Source: Dryocosmus kuriphilus
Taxonomy: Eukaryota; Arthropoda; Insecta; Hymenoptera; Cynipidae
Assembly: GCA_038277395.1 (NCBI GenBank)
Contig: CM076193.1
Span: 179,918,601-179,982,600, forward strand
DNA length: 64,000 nucleotides
Direction of reading: 5' to 3'
The stretch's first letter is position 1. The number at the start of each line of letters is the position of its first letter. The position numbers and the translations under genes are program-made. Of the stretch, positions 48,172 through 59,002 are shown piece after piece. A model generated the notes under the pieces. It was not told where the DNA came from. It did no database searches and was given only the letters and a program-made list of their open reading frames with translations.

Positions 48172-48734
48172 ATAGTAGATTTAAGTACCCACGCGTTAGG
48201 GATCCTGGTCCGATCGCAGGTGAGTCCACCGTCCTGAGGATGATAACTCTCATACCTCCTCAGGTCTAAGTATGAGAGCTTTCTGACTTTGACGAGGACA
48301 ATGTCAACTCGTCGTCAGACACACTATGGCTTCAGTCTCACACCCTAACGCCCCCCTGCAAGGCAGCGCGCCACGCTGGCTTCGATACCACATGGGACTG
48401 GAAAGCGAATCATTCTACACATCTCCTTTCGAAGCAGTTGTCATCGTCCCAGTATCCCTCGCGGTAGCAGGATTTGAAGAATTCAAGTATCACCACGCAG
48501 ATGTAGTGTTAGTTTAGAAACTGTAATTGGGCTCACCAATGTTGCTATATCACATCCTTCAGCGCAGAGGTATTCGGTCAGTCAGAATATAAAAATGATA
48601 TTCTATAAAACTGAGGATAAATTATACGTCTGTCCTCCGTATCACGTTAAAACAGAAGTCTTGAAGCATAGAAAAGAAAACCAATATATCCGATTTTATT
48701 TTACATCTGTATCATACGACGTATTCAATGTCAT

Positions 48735-49215
48735 TGCCTTTCAAGTTTTTTCCTCGATTCGACCTTGAGATGACCGTGATCCAGACCTGATGAAGACCAA
48801 CAGACTTCGGATTCGCACCCAGGGACATAAAAAACATACAAAACGGCATCCTGGCCCACATTCGTGAAATAATCGTCATTTGACCGTGAAATGACCTTGA
48901 CCTGATGGAAAAAAAACGGACCCCGGATTCGGACTCAGCGACCCCAAAAATGTATAGATGTAGTAATTGTGTCTGTTCACAGGTATTTTCCTCGATTTAA
49001 CCTTGAAATGACCTTGACCCTGACCTGATGAAGACAAATAGACCTCAAATTCGGACTCAGGGACCCCAAAAAAATACAAAAACGGCATCTTGGCCCACAT
49101 TCGTGGAATAATATTGATTTGACCTTGAAACGACCTTGACAATGACCTGATGGAGAAAAACGGACCCCGGATTCGGACTCAGCGACCCCAAAAACATATA
49201 GATATGGTGGTCTGG
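48735..49215. promoter_or_regulatory. Inverted motif array in the CMC right terminal repeat
   Basis: TGACCTTGA or close variants recur near 48765, 48890, 49005 and 49120, mirroring the left array. Blocks share CGGACCCCGGATTCGGACTC. Confidence 0.5.
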
Positions 49216-50176
49216 TCACGTGCACAGAAAATTTTTTTTTTTTTGTGGGGCTGTGTTATCTTTATTACAATAAGCGCATGGTTTATTCTTGTTGACATAT
49301 TTCACAGAGCGTGCCAAATTTTTATTACTGAATTAGTGGTTCGTTGTTAATACCGAACCTGTTTTCTCTTTACGCCCGGTTTGCTTATTAAAAACTGATT
49401 TTACCGGAGCTAGTGTTGCGGTCACATTCACATCTAAAATTCCTCCTGAAATAGCCATTTCGGCCTCGTTGTACAAGAATTCGGCAAGTTTGTCTAATTC
49501 CGATTTATCAATAGCTGCGTTCGCGGCATGACTATTATACGCGTATTTTAGTGCAGAAGGCAGTTTGTTCCCTATACATCTAACTAAATCGGGGCTATAC
49601 AAATAACCGGTTAATAACAGATTTTTGAAGGCAATTATAGCATTTCTAAGCTTCGTCGCGAATCTCTTCAGACTTATTTTACCGGACTCCATTGTGGGTA
49701 AATTTTTTAGATCGTTCACAATTTTTTGTGCAACAATTCTTTTATTCCCGTAGTGGAGTTCTAAGGTACGCATTATTTCACTTGAGTCACAACTCGCTGC
49801 GAGAAGCACGCTAACCGCATCTCTTGCTTCACCTTTTAGTGCATCGCATAAGCATGAAACATTTTCTGGCTCGCTGTATTCGCCCAATATCGTAGAGTTT
49901 TAAAACTCTTTTTTGAAATTCAACCATTCTAGTGAATCTCCCGAAAAATAGGCAACCTTTTCGCGGTAGAAAATCGATTTACTAACCGCGCATTTTCTTC
50001 GTGCAAGGACGTATTTTGAAGGGAATTCAACGTTATCTTCAGAACCTCAACTAAACACATAGTTGGTTCTTCAACACGCACAAAGCTATCAATAGGATTT
50101 TCTCTTACCGGCAATGCCGCACTATTAGCTAGTGTCGATGGTCTTGGAACTCGGCGCGCTGACCTTCCACGTGCCT

Positions 50177-51231
50177 CATTATTATTATTATTATTTCAGA
50201 TGGACAGGTTCACTCAAGTCCCATAGCACTGAGGTTAACTAATGTAACCTATTCTATTTTGCCCTTAAAACTAAGCCTCTCTAAGGAGGCCGGTTTCCTC
50301 CATATATGCGTATATCGCCGTATATGGAATATCTAGGAAATCATCTGGTTCGCAAAGTGATTTCCGGAATGCTTCATTCCGAGGCTTATTAGCACATCAC
50401 ATTCACATAGTATGTGATGTGCTGTCTCTTCCCGGAAGCCTCAAATCTCGGGATAATGTCGCCAGGTTTTACCTCGGCGATCATCTTCTCGAGAGCCGTT
50501 TCTACGCCCATTGCTTGCTCCTGATTAGGAGTACCGCCATTAGATCGAAACCGTTTTGGGATCTCAGGTTTAGGAGCCTCCTCGCGCTGCAGCTTAAGCT
50601 GCTGACGTTGGTACCTCCTTCTGGCGGCGATACTATATTCTCGTTTCTTGTGGCCTACTATGGTCCCATCGTTCTCAATGGCTTTGGCTTCATTAATGTG
50701 ACTAATTAAAGTCTCATTACCAGCTGTACCACTCGAGGTACTAGGAACCGCATCAGCCCCTTGTGGAGTTAAAGGTGATTTATCACCTTCGTTGGTCTCC
50801 ATCTTCTCAAGAGGAGGTGAAGTGTTCATGGCGGGTGTCATTGAAGTCACCCATTCAGCCCGCTTATGGGGATAAGGCACTTTTACACTGGGAGATTGCC
50901 CGGTATCCCAGGACACCGTAGGAGTCACCATTCCTTGGTAAAGCTCAGCCTTCGACACGGTAGTTTACGTCTTGGCTTAGGGGCTGATACCGGAACCGAG
51001 TGCCACTCGATGTTCGCTGCTTAGTCGAGTTCACGCTGATACTTCCGCCCTACTAACCATCAACTCCTACCCGTAAGGGTCGTCCTCGTTACGGCGTCCG
51101 GGTCGTTGTTATCCGCAGGAGTTCTTAGGCCTCCTCACCGCGGCCAGGTCCGAACTCTCCTTCTCCTTAGGCAAGAAAATTTAATTCCCCAATATAAGGA
51201 GTAGAGGAGTTCACGCGTCCCATAGAGGAGG
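50177..51231 (-). mobile_element. Internally deleted LINE with (AAT)n tail
   Basis: The 12-bp duplication TTCCACGTGCCT lies at 50165-50176 and 51232-51243; across it the BEL gag reads on (NKARG | RSARRVP). The 3' end on minus is ...CATCTGAAATAATAATAAT (tail at 50178-50197). Only an ORF1 piece and the 3' region are left in 1055 bp, so the RT ORF was deleted before or during insertion. Confidence 0.8.
50389..50958 (-). pseudogene. LINE ORF1 fragment
   Basis: 189 codons, serine/proline-rich and then basic (KKREYSIAARRRYQRQQLK, KRFRSNGGTPNQ), the N-terminal style of insect I/R1/LOA-like ORF1 proteins. The cysteine-rich C-terminal part is missing. Confidence 0.55.
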
Positions 51232-51243
51232 TTCCACGTGCCT

Positions 51244-51440
51244 TATTTGTAGGTGGATTGTTTCTCTCGGGTGACAAAGGTGATGACACTTCTGAAGATT
51301 GAACTTCGGTGCCGTCGTCTAGAGATATTGGTGTTGACGGCTGCTCGTTGTCTTCAGTAGCTGTCACACGTTGAATTCATCCTCTCGTCGGCGCTGTGGA
51401 TTGCTGACGTTTTGCGGCTGGCTGGCCGCTGGCATCTCTC
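51244..51440 (-). pseudogene. BEL/Pao gag N-terminus
   Basis: A Met near 51437 (MPAASQPQNVSNPQRRRED) leads after a short frame break (near 51368) into TATEDNEQPSTPISLDDGTE and PERNNPPTNKARG, where the LINE begins. Its context next to the primer-binding site fits the start of gag. Confidence 0.6.
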
Positions 51441-51550
51441 GTTACTCGTTTAGGTGGCCTGATCACCCAATTTATTCTCGTAACAAATAATTATTTTATT
51501 AGAAATTTGAAAAGGCATTTCACTCTTATCCCAGCTTTATCCGACAATTA

Positions 51551-51569
51551 TTCCCGGGTTTCGGCACCA
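51551..51569 (-). other. BEL/Pao primer-binding site
   Basis: TGGTGCCGAAACCCGGGAA on minus, directly after the presumed LTR end (51570). It starts with TGG as expected for a tRNA 3' end. tRNA species not assigned. Confidence 0.7.
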
Positions 51570-53538
51570 TTAAATAATATAGGGCAGGGATAAGTATTTA
51601 ATTACTAAAAATACAAACATAATTTCAGTTAAACAATAAATCTTTAATTACGAGCCTGTGATTAATATTATAAACTGAATTTTTTGGTAGAAGGAATAGT
51701 AAAAATCATAAAATGCAAAACAATTATTTTAGAATTAATCTTAGAGTTATAAACGTACCTCGTTGGCTACAAGAATCAAAGGCTTTTCGCTCCACAAGAT
51801 TAAAGCCTTTTTAACGACTGGGGTGTCTCTCGTTTCCCCGCTTAACTTCCCCACACTATGTTTAATCATATGCTTTCATATGTCTAATCTAGAGATGGGC
51901 GCGTGACGGGATTTTTGACGGGACCCATCGGGTTATGCGGGATTTTACGGGAGTGGACACGTGAGTAAGAAAAGTCCCTAAGCATGTCGTGATTGGGCGT
52001 GAGCAAGAATTTACATGGGTCACGACGAATCACGCTTACTCACGGTGAATTCACCTATGCATAAATATTTGTGTCAAAAATGTACCCTGAGAAAACACAT
52101 GAAGCATGAGATACAAAAGAAGGGAAATAAATTTTTTAAGTAAAATACGTAGTGGTAGAATAATGGAATCGAAGAATAGACGTGACCAATCAGATGATTG
52201 CAGTTTTCGAACACATTCTCTGATTGGTCAGTTCTACTAGCATGAGACTGCAACGTCGAAACCTTTGAGTTAGTTTCAATTTCCTATCTCTGATGTACGT
52301 TAGCAGTTAGCACGTTAGTCCACAATCATAACCTAATCTACATAACCTATTTATTTCACACGCATTGTAAGCTTGATATTGCTTGACATTTGTTGGGTTT
52401 AACAAAAATGTTAACGTCAAATAGTGTTGGTGCTGCTAAAAGAAGGAAATTGGACATTGAAGCGGATTTGAGAAAACATCCTCTTGATAATAGATACACA
52501 TTTGTAACTCCTAGCAAAATAAAGAGTGATGTTTGGAAAAACTTTAAACAAGTTGAATTTGAAATCAATTTGCAAGACTTTGCTAGGCGTAATTCTTGCA
52601 ATAATATTGTTGCTTATTCTGCAAGGGGTGGAACCAGTAGTTTGTTAAGACATAAATGTTACAGTCAACGTTTCCTGCCGCTTCTGGTATAAAACAGCCT
52701 TCAAACAGCAAAAGTAATGAACAATCGCTTTTAGATAAATTTATCCCACAAAAGTTGCCTGAAAAAGTAAAAAATGAAATTAAAAATAAGCAACTTGGCT
52801 TTATAACTAAAGATTTGAGACCCATCAGTACTACAGAAGGTAAGCATTCTTTTCTACCTGTAAATATATTTACAACTTAATTTAAAACAATAAATTTACC
52901 TTTTTTTACTTGGGATAAGTAATTAAATACGAAAATCTGAATCAATGGATAATAATATGATTGATTTTCAAAAAGTACTTTAATATTTACATTAAAGATA
53001 TCACCAATTTACGCATTCTTACACTATATAAATTTGCAAACAAGGTTCTTGTTTTGCTGTTTTCATACATTACAGGTTATAATAATGTTATCTTTTGTGA
53101 AAAGTTAGACATTTTATTAATTTGAAAGATACCTTAAGCACTTTAGGTTGAAATGAAATACAAGTATGTTATTGTAAATTTCTATTTTTTAGGAAAAGGT
53201 TTTATGGATCTAGCACAATCTCTAATAAAAATTGGCGCTGACTATGGTTTTCAAAAGATTGAAGATGTTTTAGTATCTAGAAGAACTCTAGCAAGAACTG
53301 TAATGCCATCAGAATACGACAGAATTAAGAATGAGTTAGAAATTGTTTTATCTCAAAATGATCTTGCGTTTACCACAGATATGTGGGCAGATGATCACAC
53401 CAAACGGAATTTCTTGACATTAACTGCACATCACAAAGATGACACTTTTAATTTTAAAGTCAATATTTTAGGAAACCGAGAATTTCTACCAGAATCAAAA
53501 ACAGGTGAAAACATTCATGATTGGCATACTACATGGTA

Positions 53539-54808
53539 AGAGAAGTCCCGAGCCTCACAAGGAAAAAATTAATTTTTTACCTTAAAACCTTTTTTATTCT
53601 TCGGTGTACTCTCCATTTAAAGTAATGCATTTATTCCAGCGGTCTTCCAACATTTCGATACCATTCGAAAAAAATGATTTATCGAGACCTTCAAAATACG
53701 CCTCTGTTTCGGCCATGACTTCAGCATTCGACGAAAATTTCTTTCCCTGAAGAAACCTTTCCAAGTTTGGGAACATAATGGTAGTCGCTGGGGGCCAGGT
53801 CTGGTGAATGCGGAGGATGCTTAACCAATTGGTAGCGCAATTCGCTCAGTTTGGCCGTCGTTTTCATCGATGAATGTGCTGGTGCGTTGTCGTGGTGGTA
53901 CAGCACTTTCTTCCTTGCCATATGCAGCCGTTTTTTTTAAAAATTTCTTTGTTTAAACGATCCAGTTGAGCAACGTAGTAGTCACATGTGATGGGTTTTC
54001 CCTTTTCCAAATATTCAATCATGATTATTCCTCTTGCATCCCAAAAAACACTTGCCATAACCTTTCCGGCCAACTGTTGCGTCTTTGGACGCTTCGGACG
54101 GCTGCTACCTGCTTCCAACCACTCATGTTGGACTCAGGAGTGTAATAATGAATCCAGGATTCGTCCATCGTCACGAATCGACGCAAAAGGTCCTTTTTGT
54201 TTCTTTGGAACAAGGCCAAATTACGCTCGGAATCTTCAACATGTTGCTGCTTCTGGTCCGGTGTGAGCAAACGCGGCACCCATCTTGCGATCAGCTTTTT
54301 CATCCCCAAATGTTCCTGCAAAATGTTACTAACGCGTTCTGTCGATATACCCACGGCCTCTGCTATTTCAAGCAACTTCGCTTTCCGATCATTCAAAACG
54401 ATCAAATGGATTTTTTTGATTTTTTCCGGTTTGGTGACCTCAGAGGGACGTCCACTGCGCTGAGCATCATCGGTGCTGGTACGACCACGTTTGAAGTCCG
54501 CAAACCAGCGTTTTACGGTTGCAGTTGATGGTGCGGATGTTGGATAGCATTTATCTAACCACTCCTTGGCCTGGATGGTGTTTTTTTTTCCCATTAAAAA
54601 ACAATGTTTTATTAAAACCCGAAACTCGTCTCTTTCCATCGTTCGCGAGAAACCAAATCTTGTCTGACACAATTAGCTGTTATTCGAAAACTAATGCACG
54701 CAATGTCACGAAACTCAAGGTGTTTCTGTCTAAAGGCTGGTTCTCAACGAAAACATACATGGTTTAATCCTAGTGGCGACATCTCTGTGTGAGGCTCGGG
54801 ACTTCTCT
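53539..54808 (-). mobile_element. Mariner (third), inside the hAT gene
   Basis: Ends AGAGAAGTCCCGAGCCTCAC and the exact inverse, TA on both sides (53537-53538, 54809-54810), 1270 bp. Length and position leave the host hAT frame in register once it is discounted. Confidence 0.9.
53594..54639 (-). pseudogene. Mariner transposase (DD34D), several frameshifts
   Basis: MERDEFRVLIKHCFLMGK starts at 54639. Helix-turn-helix and linker KRWFADFKRGRTS, QRSGRPSEVT. Catalytic regions: TMDESWIHYY, HHDNAPAH, HPPHSPDLAPSDY (34-residue spacing). C-terminus NGEYTEE at 53594. Frame changes near 54120, 53920 and 53770. Confidence 0.85.
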
Positions 54809-56279
54809 TACCATGTAGTATTAATGGACTTTAAAATTGAAGATAAATTAAATCACAGCGTAATTGTAACGGATAATGGATCAAACGTTGTTTCTGCGTT
54901 TAGAAGGTACAAACGATTATCTTGTGCTTGTCATAACCTAAATTTGGCGATGGAAGATGTTTTGGAAAAGAGAAATATTGGAGAATTACAAGGATTGATT
55001 AGTGCCGCAAAGAAACTCGTTAGTTTCTTTAAACAATCAGAACTTATTGGAAACTTAACGAAAACTTTGAAACAGCACGTGAAAACTCGTTGGAATTCAG
55101 TTTTTATAATGCTGGAAAGCATACATGACATGTTTAAAGAGATACAAACTCTATTGATAGAAAGAAATGAATTACATCGAATGGCTGAAATTAATTTTAA
55201 TTTATTGCAACAAGTTTTAGAGTTTTTGAAGCATTTCAAGTGTTGTTCCGAGAAATTAAGTTCAGAAAATGTACCGACAATTCAAGAATTCAGTTTGTGG
55301 TCTGCAAAGCTTCTAAATGTATGTTCTGAAAGACCATCAGATTCTGCAGTCATACAAGAACTAAAAAATTATACAAAAATTGTTTTAAATAAAAGATTTC
55401 AACCTACAACTATTCATCTGGTGGGTGTATTTCTGAACCCTCCATATAAAAAATTACAATTTTTGTCAGAAGAGCAACGTATTCAAGTACTTGCTACGGT
55501 TAAAGCTATGCTAGAACAAATTTTACAAAACAAAGAAAATAAATCGAGATCAAGCGTTCCGGAATCACAGGATTTGATGGCTAGTACGAGTACACGTACT
55601 TCAAGAGCTACTAATTCTTACAGTAAAAAATTATTCGACGAATTTAAAGATAAACGCAATGAGAAAGAAAATGAAAAGTAAGAAAATGCAATTGATTTTG
55701 AGATTCAGAAATATACAAACAAAAATGTTGACGAATGTGAGGTTTTAGAGTTCTGGAAAAACGCAGATGGTTTACCACTGCTAAAAATTCTTTCCAGGCA
55801 AGTTTTAAACATTCCCGCAAGTTCTGCAGCTAGTGAAAGGGTCTTTTCTACCTCTGGACGGATTTTAGAAGACAGACGAACAACACGCCTCCTAAGTGAA
55901 AATGTTAACCAGCTATTATTTTTGCATAAAAATTTTTTATGTTTTGAGTAATAAAAAATCATTTTTCATGTATAATTTTAATAAATAAATAAATTTTAAA
56001 ATTATTTCAATAATTTTCCTTTGCATTGTTTTTGTATATAAAAAAAAATAGTTTGCGGGATATAGCGTGATTATGCGTGAGTTAACGGGCGTGATTGAGC
56101 ATGAGTTTTTCATAATCTCATGAAATACAGGCGTGATTGGGCGTGAGCGTGATTTTGGTGTCGTGAGCGGGCGGGAGCGGGAGTCAAAAATCACTCCCGC
56201 GCCCATCTCTAGTCTAATCCTTCTACTCCAGCTTTGTTTTACAGCCACCCGGCCACGAAGTAAACGTAAAGTGTACATG

Positions 56280-56440
56280 TAAAGTCAAAGGAAGGGATAG
56301 AATAGGAAGATGTGGCAATTATCAAAACGAAGGGAAGGACAGAGAAAGAGGGAGAGAGAGGGAGAGAAAGCGCGCAAAAGAAAGAATGGTACATGTCGTG
56401 GGTGTGTGGTGTATGCATACATGCGTGCACGTAAAATCTT
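56280..56440. repeat. Purine-rich simple sequence
   Basis: GGAAGGGA-, GAGAGAGGGAGAGAAAG-type DNA followed by GT/CA-rich GGGTGTGTGGTGTATGCATAC. No gene. Confidence 0.7.
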
Positions 56441-56534
56441 ACCCTAATAATAATAATTATAATTATTATCATTACCATTATTATGGTGTAGCTTTGCGAA
56501 TTCAGAAATTCATTGCCTGAGCTACCCAAAATCG

Positions 56535-57485
56535 TCAGGCATCTCTATCCTGTGCATCTTCCATCCAGTTTAAATAATCATGTCCTAGCTCTTTTAGATC
56601 ATACCTTACGTTTTTCTCCCATCTTTTTCTCGGTCTGCCTAGAGGTTTCTTACTAATCGGTTTCCCTCTCAAAACTTGTGCCAATGTTCTTTCGTTGCCC
56701 ATATTTTCAACATGTCCCGCCCAGCTTAATTTGCACGCTTTCATTACTCTATTTAAATATTTACTGAGCCGTAGAGTGCATGCAGCTCATCATTATGCAG
56801 CTTTCTCCATTCACCAGTCCTTCGTCCCTTTTGGGACTATAGATTTTTCGAAGTACTTTATTTTCGAATACTCTAAACCTGTTCTCCTCTCCTTTCGTCA
56901 GCGCTCACGTTTGGCACCCGTACATGACGCCCGGCATTATTAGCGTTTTGTAAATTCTTACTTTGATGTTTCTAGATAACGATCGCGATATTAGTCATGT
57001 ATTTGTTGCATAGTAGCACCCGCTGCCAGCGTGCAGCCACCTGTTGATTTCCGTTTTAATGTTATTGTCGCTAGTTATAATAGTCCCGAGGTATTTAAAC
57101 TCATTAACTCTTTCAAATTTCATATTTCCGGCCATTAGATTTCCCTTTTCAATGCTTTGTTCTGATCTGTCGACGACCAAATATTTTGTCTTCGATTCGC
57201 TAACTTCTAAGCCTATTTCCTTGGCTTTTGTGATCAAGATTTCTGCATTTTTAGCTAACGTTTCTTTATCATTCCCGGGTAAGTCGAGATCATCCGCATA
57301 TCCCAGAATTTGTATTATCCCATTGAGGGTAGCACCAGACGGATTCGTTTGTACTTCTCTGACCACGTATTCTAAAACTAAGTTGAAAAGGATGCACGAA
57401 AAAGAAATTATTTTACTTAAAGCTCTATCGCCCTTAAGGAACACATTCTCATCAAGACACTCGCGCTTCGCGCTCGATAATTACA
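56535..57485 (-). pseudogene. 5'-truncated LINE RT fragment (RTE-like)
   Basis: 57444-56995: LNLVLEYVVREVQ, ILGYADDLDL (RT motif C, YADD), VSESKTKYLVV, NEFKYLGTIIT. 56744-56535 in another frame: LSWAGHVENMGNERT and GRPRKRWEKNVRYDL, the usual C-terminal tail. 3' of it on minus is a (TAA/TGA)-like AT-rich tail (56440-56485). RTE/BovB-like is my best guess; another craniofacial-development-protein-2-like LINE is possible. Confidence 0.7.
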
Positions 57486-57629
57486 TTTTTTTTAACACAT
57501 TGTAGATCGGTAAAGTTTCTTTGTTATTTTCCAAATTTTCACAATACAGGATTTCGATTCTTAAAAGTAAAATGATGAGTCTTATAAATAAATTTTGTAT
57601 CTCTTTCCAAGGTGAAAAATTCTGCTTGT

Positions 57630-58160
57630 TAATATTTTCTCATATCTTGCATAGTTTCGCTTAAAAGTGTTTTTTTTTATATTTTATAACATGTTTCACG
57701 AATAACTCAAGAACTACGCATTTGCTCAAAAAAATGTAGAGAACCAATTTGTAGATCTTTTAGAGGCGAACAACTTTATTTATCATCATTTTTTCTTATC
57801 TTGCACAGTTTGGCAGGAAATTAAAATTTTTTATTTTTAATAACGTTTTATCGATTAAAAAAAAACCGTGTATTTTATCAAAAAATGGTTGAAACAAAAT
57901 TTGTAGATATTTTTTAATTGAACAACTTTGTTCTTTACCAATTTTTTTGTATCTTGAATATTTTGGCGGGAAACCAGAGTTCTTTTAATTTTAATAGCGT
58001 TTTTTTTATTAAAACAAAAACCGTTCATTTTAGCAAAAAACGTTTGAGAAAAAATTTGTCGATTTTTTTGAGATGAACAATTTTACTTTCCAACATTTTT
58101 TTTCTATCTCTCATATTTTACCCGGAAAATGGATTTTTTGTTCTTGTGAAAACTGGTTTT
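57630..58160. repeat. Tandem repeat, about 155-bp monomers, four degenerate copies
   Basis: The phrase TTTTcTATCTTGcAtAgTTTggcgGGAAA recurs near 57638, 57793, 57945 and 58104, each preceded by GAACAACTTTaTTTa and followed by AATAgCGTTTT and AAAACCGT. Spacing 152-159 bp. Satellite-like; no gene. Confidence 0.7.
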
Positions 58161-58283
58161 GATGGATAAAACCATAACCGTTGGTCAAAAACCGCTGGTT
58201 AACGAACTCATCCTTTCTTTTTATCCCTTAAAGAAATGTACCAAAGAGCACTCCAATCCGATTAGTCCTTCGAAAGTTATCGT

Positions 58284-58346
58284 GGGAACAGGCAACAACA
58301 ACGACAACAACGACGACGACAACGACGACGACAACGACAACAGACA
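58284..58346. repeat. (AAC/GAC)n microsatellite
   Basis: A run of CAACAACGACAACAACGACG type. It causes an Asn/Asp-rich ORF (58159-58488) that I do not regard as a gene. Confidence 0.8.
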
Positions 58347-58499
58347 GAAGACGCCCGTCGTAAAAACCGTTTTTTTTTTTTCGGATTCAGGAGGTCTCAA
58401 GACGTGGAGATTTCATGAAATCCACGAAAGTCACATTTTACATAAATCTAATACCTTCTCTGATGAGAATGTAACAATATTTTATTGATTCTAAGATTT

Positions 58500-58985
58500 T
58501 AACACTGTTCTTAAAATTGGATAAATTGCATAATATATTATGAAATATGGTAAAAATAATAATAATTTCCTTATAGTGAAATATGATATAAATGGAAATA
58601 CACCTTTATAATTGTGAAATGTGAGGTAAGACCAAAATATTTTTAAAAATAAATATATTTGAAGCCTAGAATGGTTTTAAATAAAACTAAGAGTAATTTG
58701 CAGTCAATAATATTTTTATTGAGGGTTATTACATTATTTTTAGATTAATATTGTTTAATCTTATTATTAAACATGTAAGACGCTTTATCAGTTCTCCCGC
58801 ACCATGCATCCGAAGTGAAAAATAACATTCAAATATTAAATGATTTTCCATGTAAATATATAAGCGAAATTTTAACGTAAATTTCCAAGTCGAATTTTCA
58901 CGAGAATTTCCAAGTAAAATTTTCACTTTAATTTCCAACGTATGGATTGTTTCAAAATACCGTTTCAATTTTATGTGAACTTGAA
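58500..58985. other. AT-rich stretch without a recognised feature
   Basis: Short ORFs only; GTAAATTTCC and AAATTTTCACG-like words repeat around 58870-58940. Nothing supported. Confidence 0.6.
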
Positions 58986-59002
58986 CGTGTATTGGAATCA
59001 CA

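Larger units (their letters stand above)
45566..49255 (-). mobile_element. CACTA/Mirage/Chapaev (CMC) type transposon, probably Chapaev3-like
   Basis: Ends CACAGCCCC... and ...GGGGCTGTG are flanked by TTA (45563-45565, 49256-49258). The 3-bp duplication is confirmed because removing it restores a zinc knuckle of the host gag. Terminal inverted repeats are about 350-600 bp, built of repeated 100-170-bp blocks with many TCAAGGTCA motifs; ORFs in them are spurious. A long transposase gene lies inside on minus. 48180-48720 is a GC-richer stretch of unknown nature with no gene I can support. Confidence 0.8.
45352..50164 (-). pseudogene. BEL/Pao gag, C-terminal two-thirds, split by a CMC transposon
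   Basis: 50114-49333 is the helical capsid-like region (DALKGEARDAVSVLL, YNSHAANAAIDKSELDKLAE). The first zinc knuckle starts CAYCNKD at 49280 and ends NHRSWKC at 45560: the transposon entered between them, and one TAA triplet is duplicated. Two further Cys/His clusters (CYNCLKRGC, CVHCNSLHHSLLH) follow to 45352. Confidence 0.8.
52408..55951 (+). pseudogene. hAT transposase (BED finger), interrupted by a mariner
   Basis: ATG at 52408. BED-like finger at 52550-52660 (GGTSSLLRHKC), but the first cysteine is lost. A frameshift near 52660, then to the donor GT at about 52838. Exon 2 from 53194: GFMDLAQSLIKIGADYGF, RRTLARTVM, FTTDMWADDHTKRNFL. A mariner follows the codon at 53537; the frame resumes in phase at 54811 (VVLMDFKIED, VTDNGSNVVSAF, CACHNLNLA, KTRWNSVF). 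TAA at 55679, then the dimerisation domain FWKNADGLPLLKILSRQ and PASSAASERVFSTSGR to 55951. Confidence 0.85.
51890..56211 (+). mobile_element. hAT transposon (third), with a mariner inside
   Basis: 8-bp duplication GTCTAATC at 51882-51889 and 56212-56219. Ends TAGAGATGGGCGCG and its inverse. Subterminal repeats of GGGCGTGA/TCACGC-like words at both ends (51905-52040, 56080-56200) are typical transposase binding regions. Confidence 0.9.
42826..56277 (-). mobile_element. BEL/Pao retrotransposon, 3' truncated, with nested insertions
   Basis: Minus order: LTR (56277-51570, split by a hAT), primer-binding site (51569-51551), gag (51440 to 45352, split by a LINE and a CMC element), then protease, RT and RNase H down to 42826, where the gypsy element begins. 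Integrase and 3' LTR are not found. Zinc knuckles plus Pao-type protease and RNase H identify the family. Confidence 0.8.
51570..56277 (-). repeat. BEL/Pao 5' LTR, split by a hAT
   Basis: Pieces 51570-51889 and 56220 to about 56277 (TGTACACTTTACG at the outer end on minus), about 380 bp in total. The outer border is a guess because no second LTR remains for comparison. Confidence 0.55.

Noticed and set aside
48178..48520. tRNA-derived SINE (B-box-like GGTCCGATC near 48208)
   Set aside because: No A box at the right distance, no tail and no target duplication seen.
45594..49225. ORFs rich in PRCRFCMFL/GQGHFKVKSR repeats as a repeat protein
   Set aside because: They are translations of the tandem blocks in the CMC terminal repeats, in both orientations.
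58159..58488. Asn/Asp-rich protein gene
   Set aside because: The frame depends on an AAC/GAC microsatellite and has no other coding sign.
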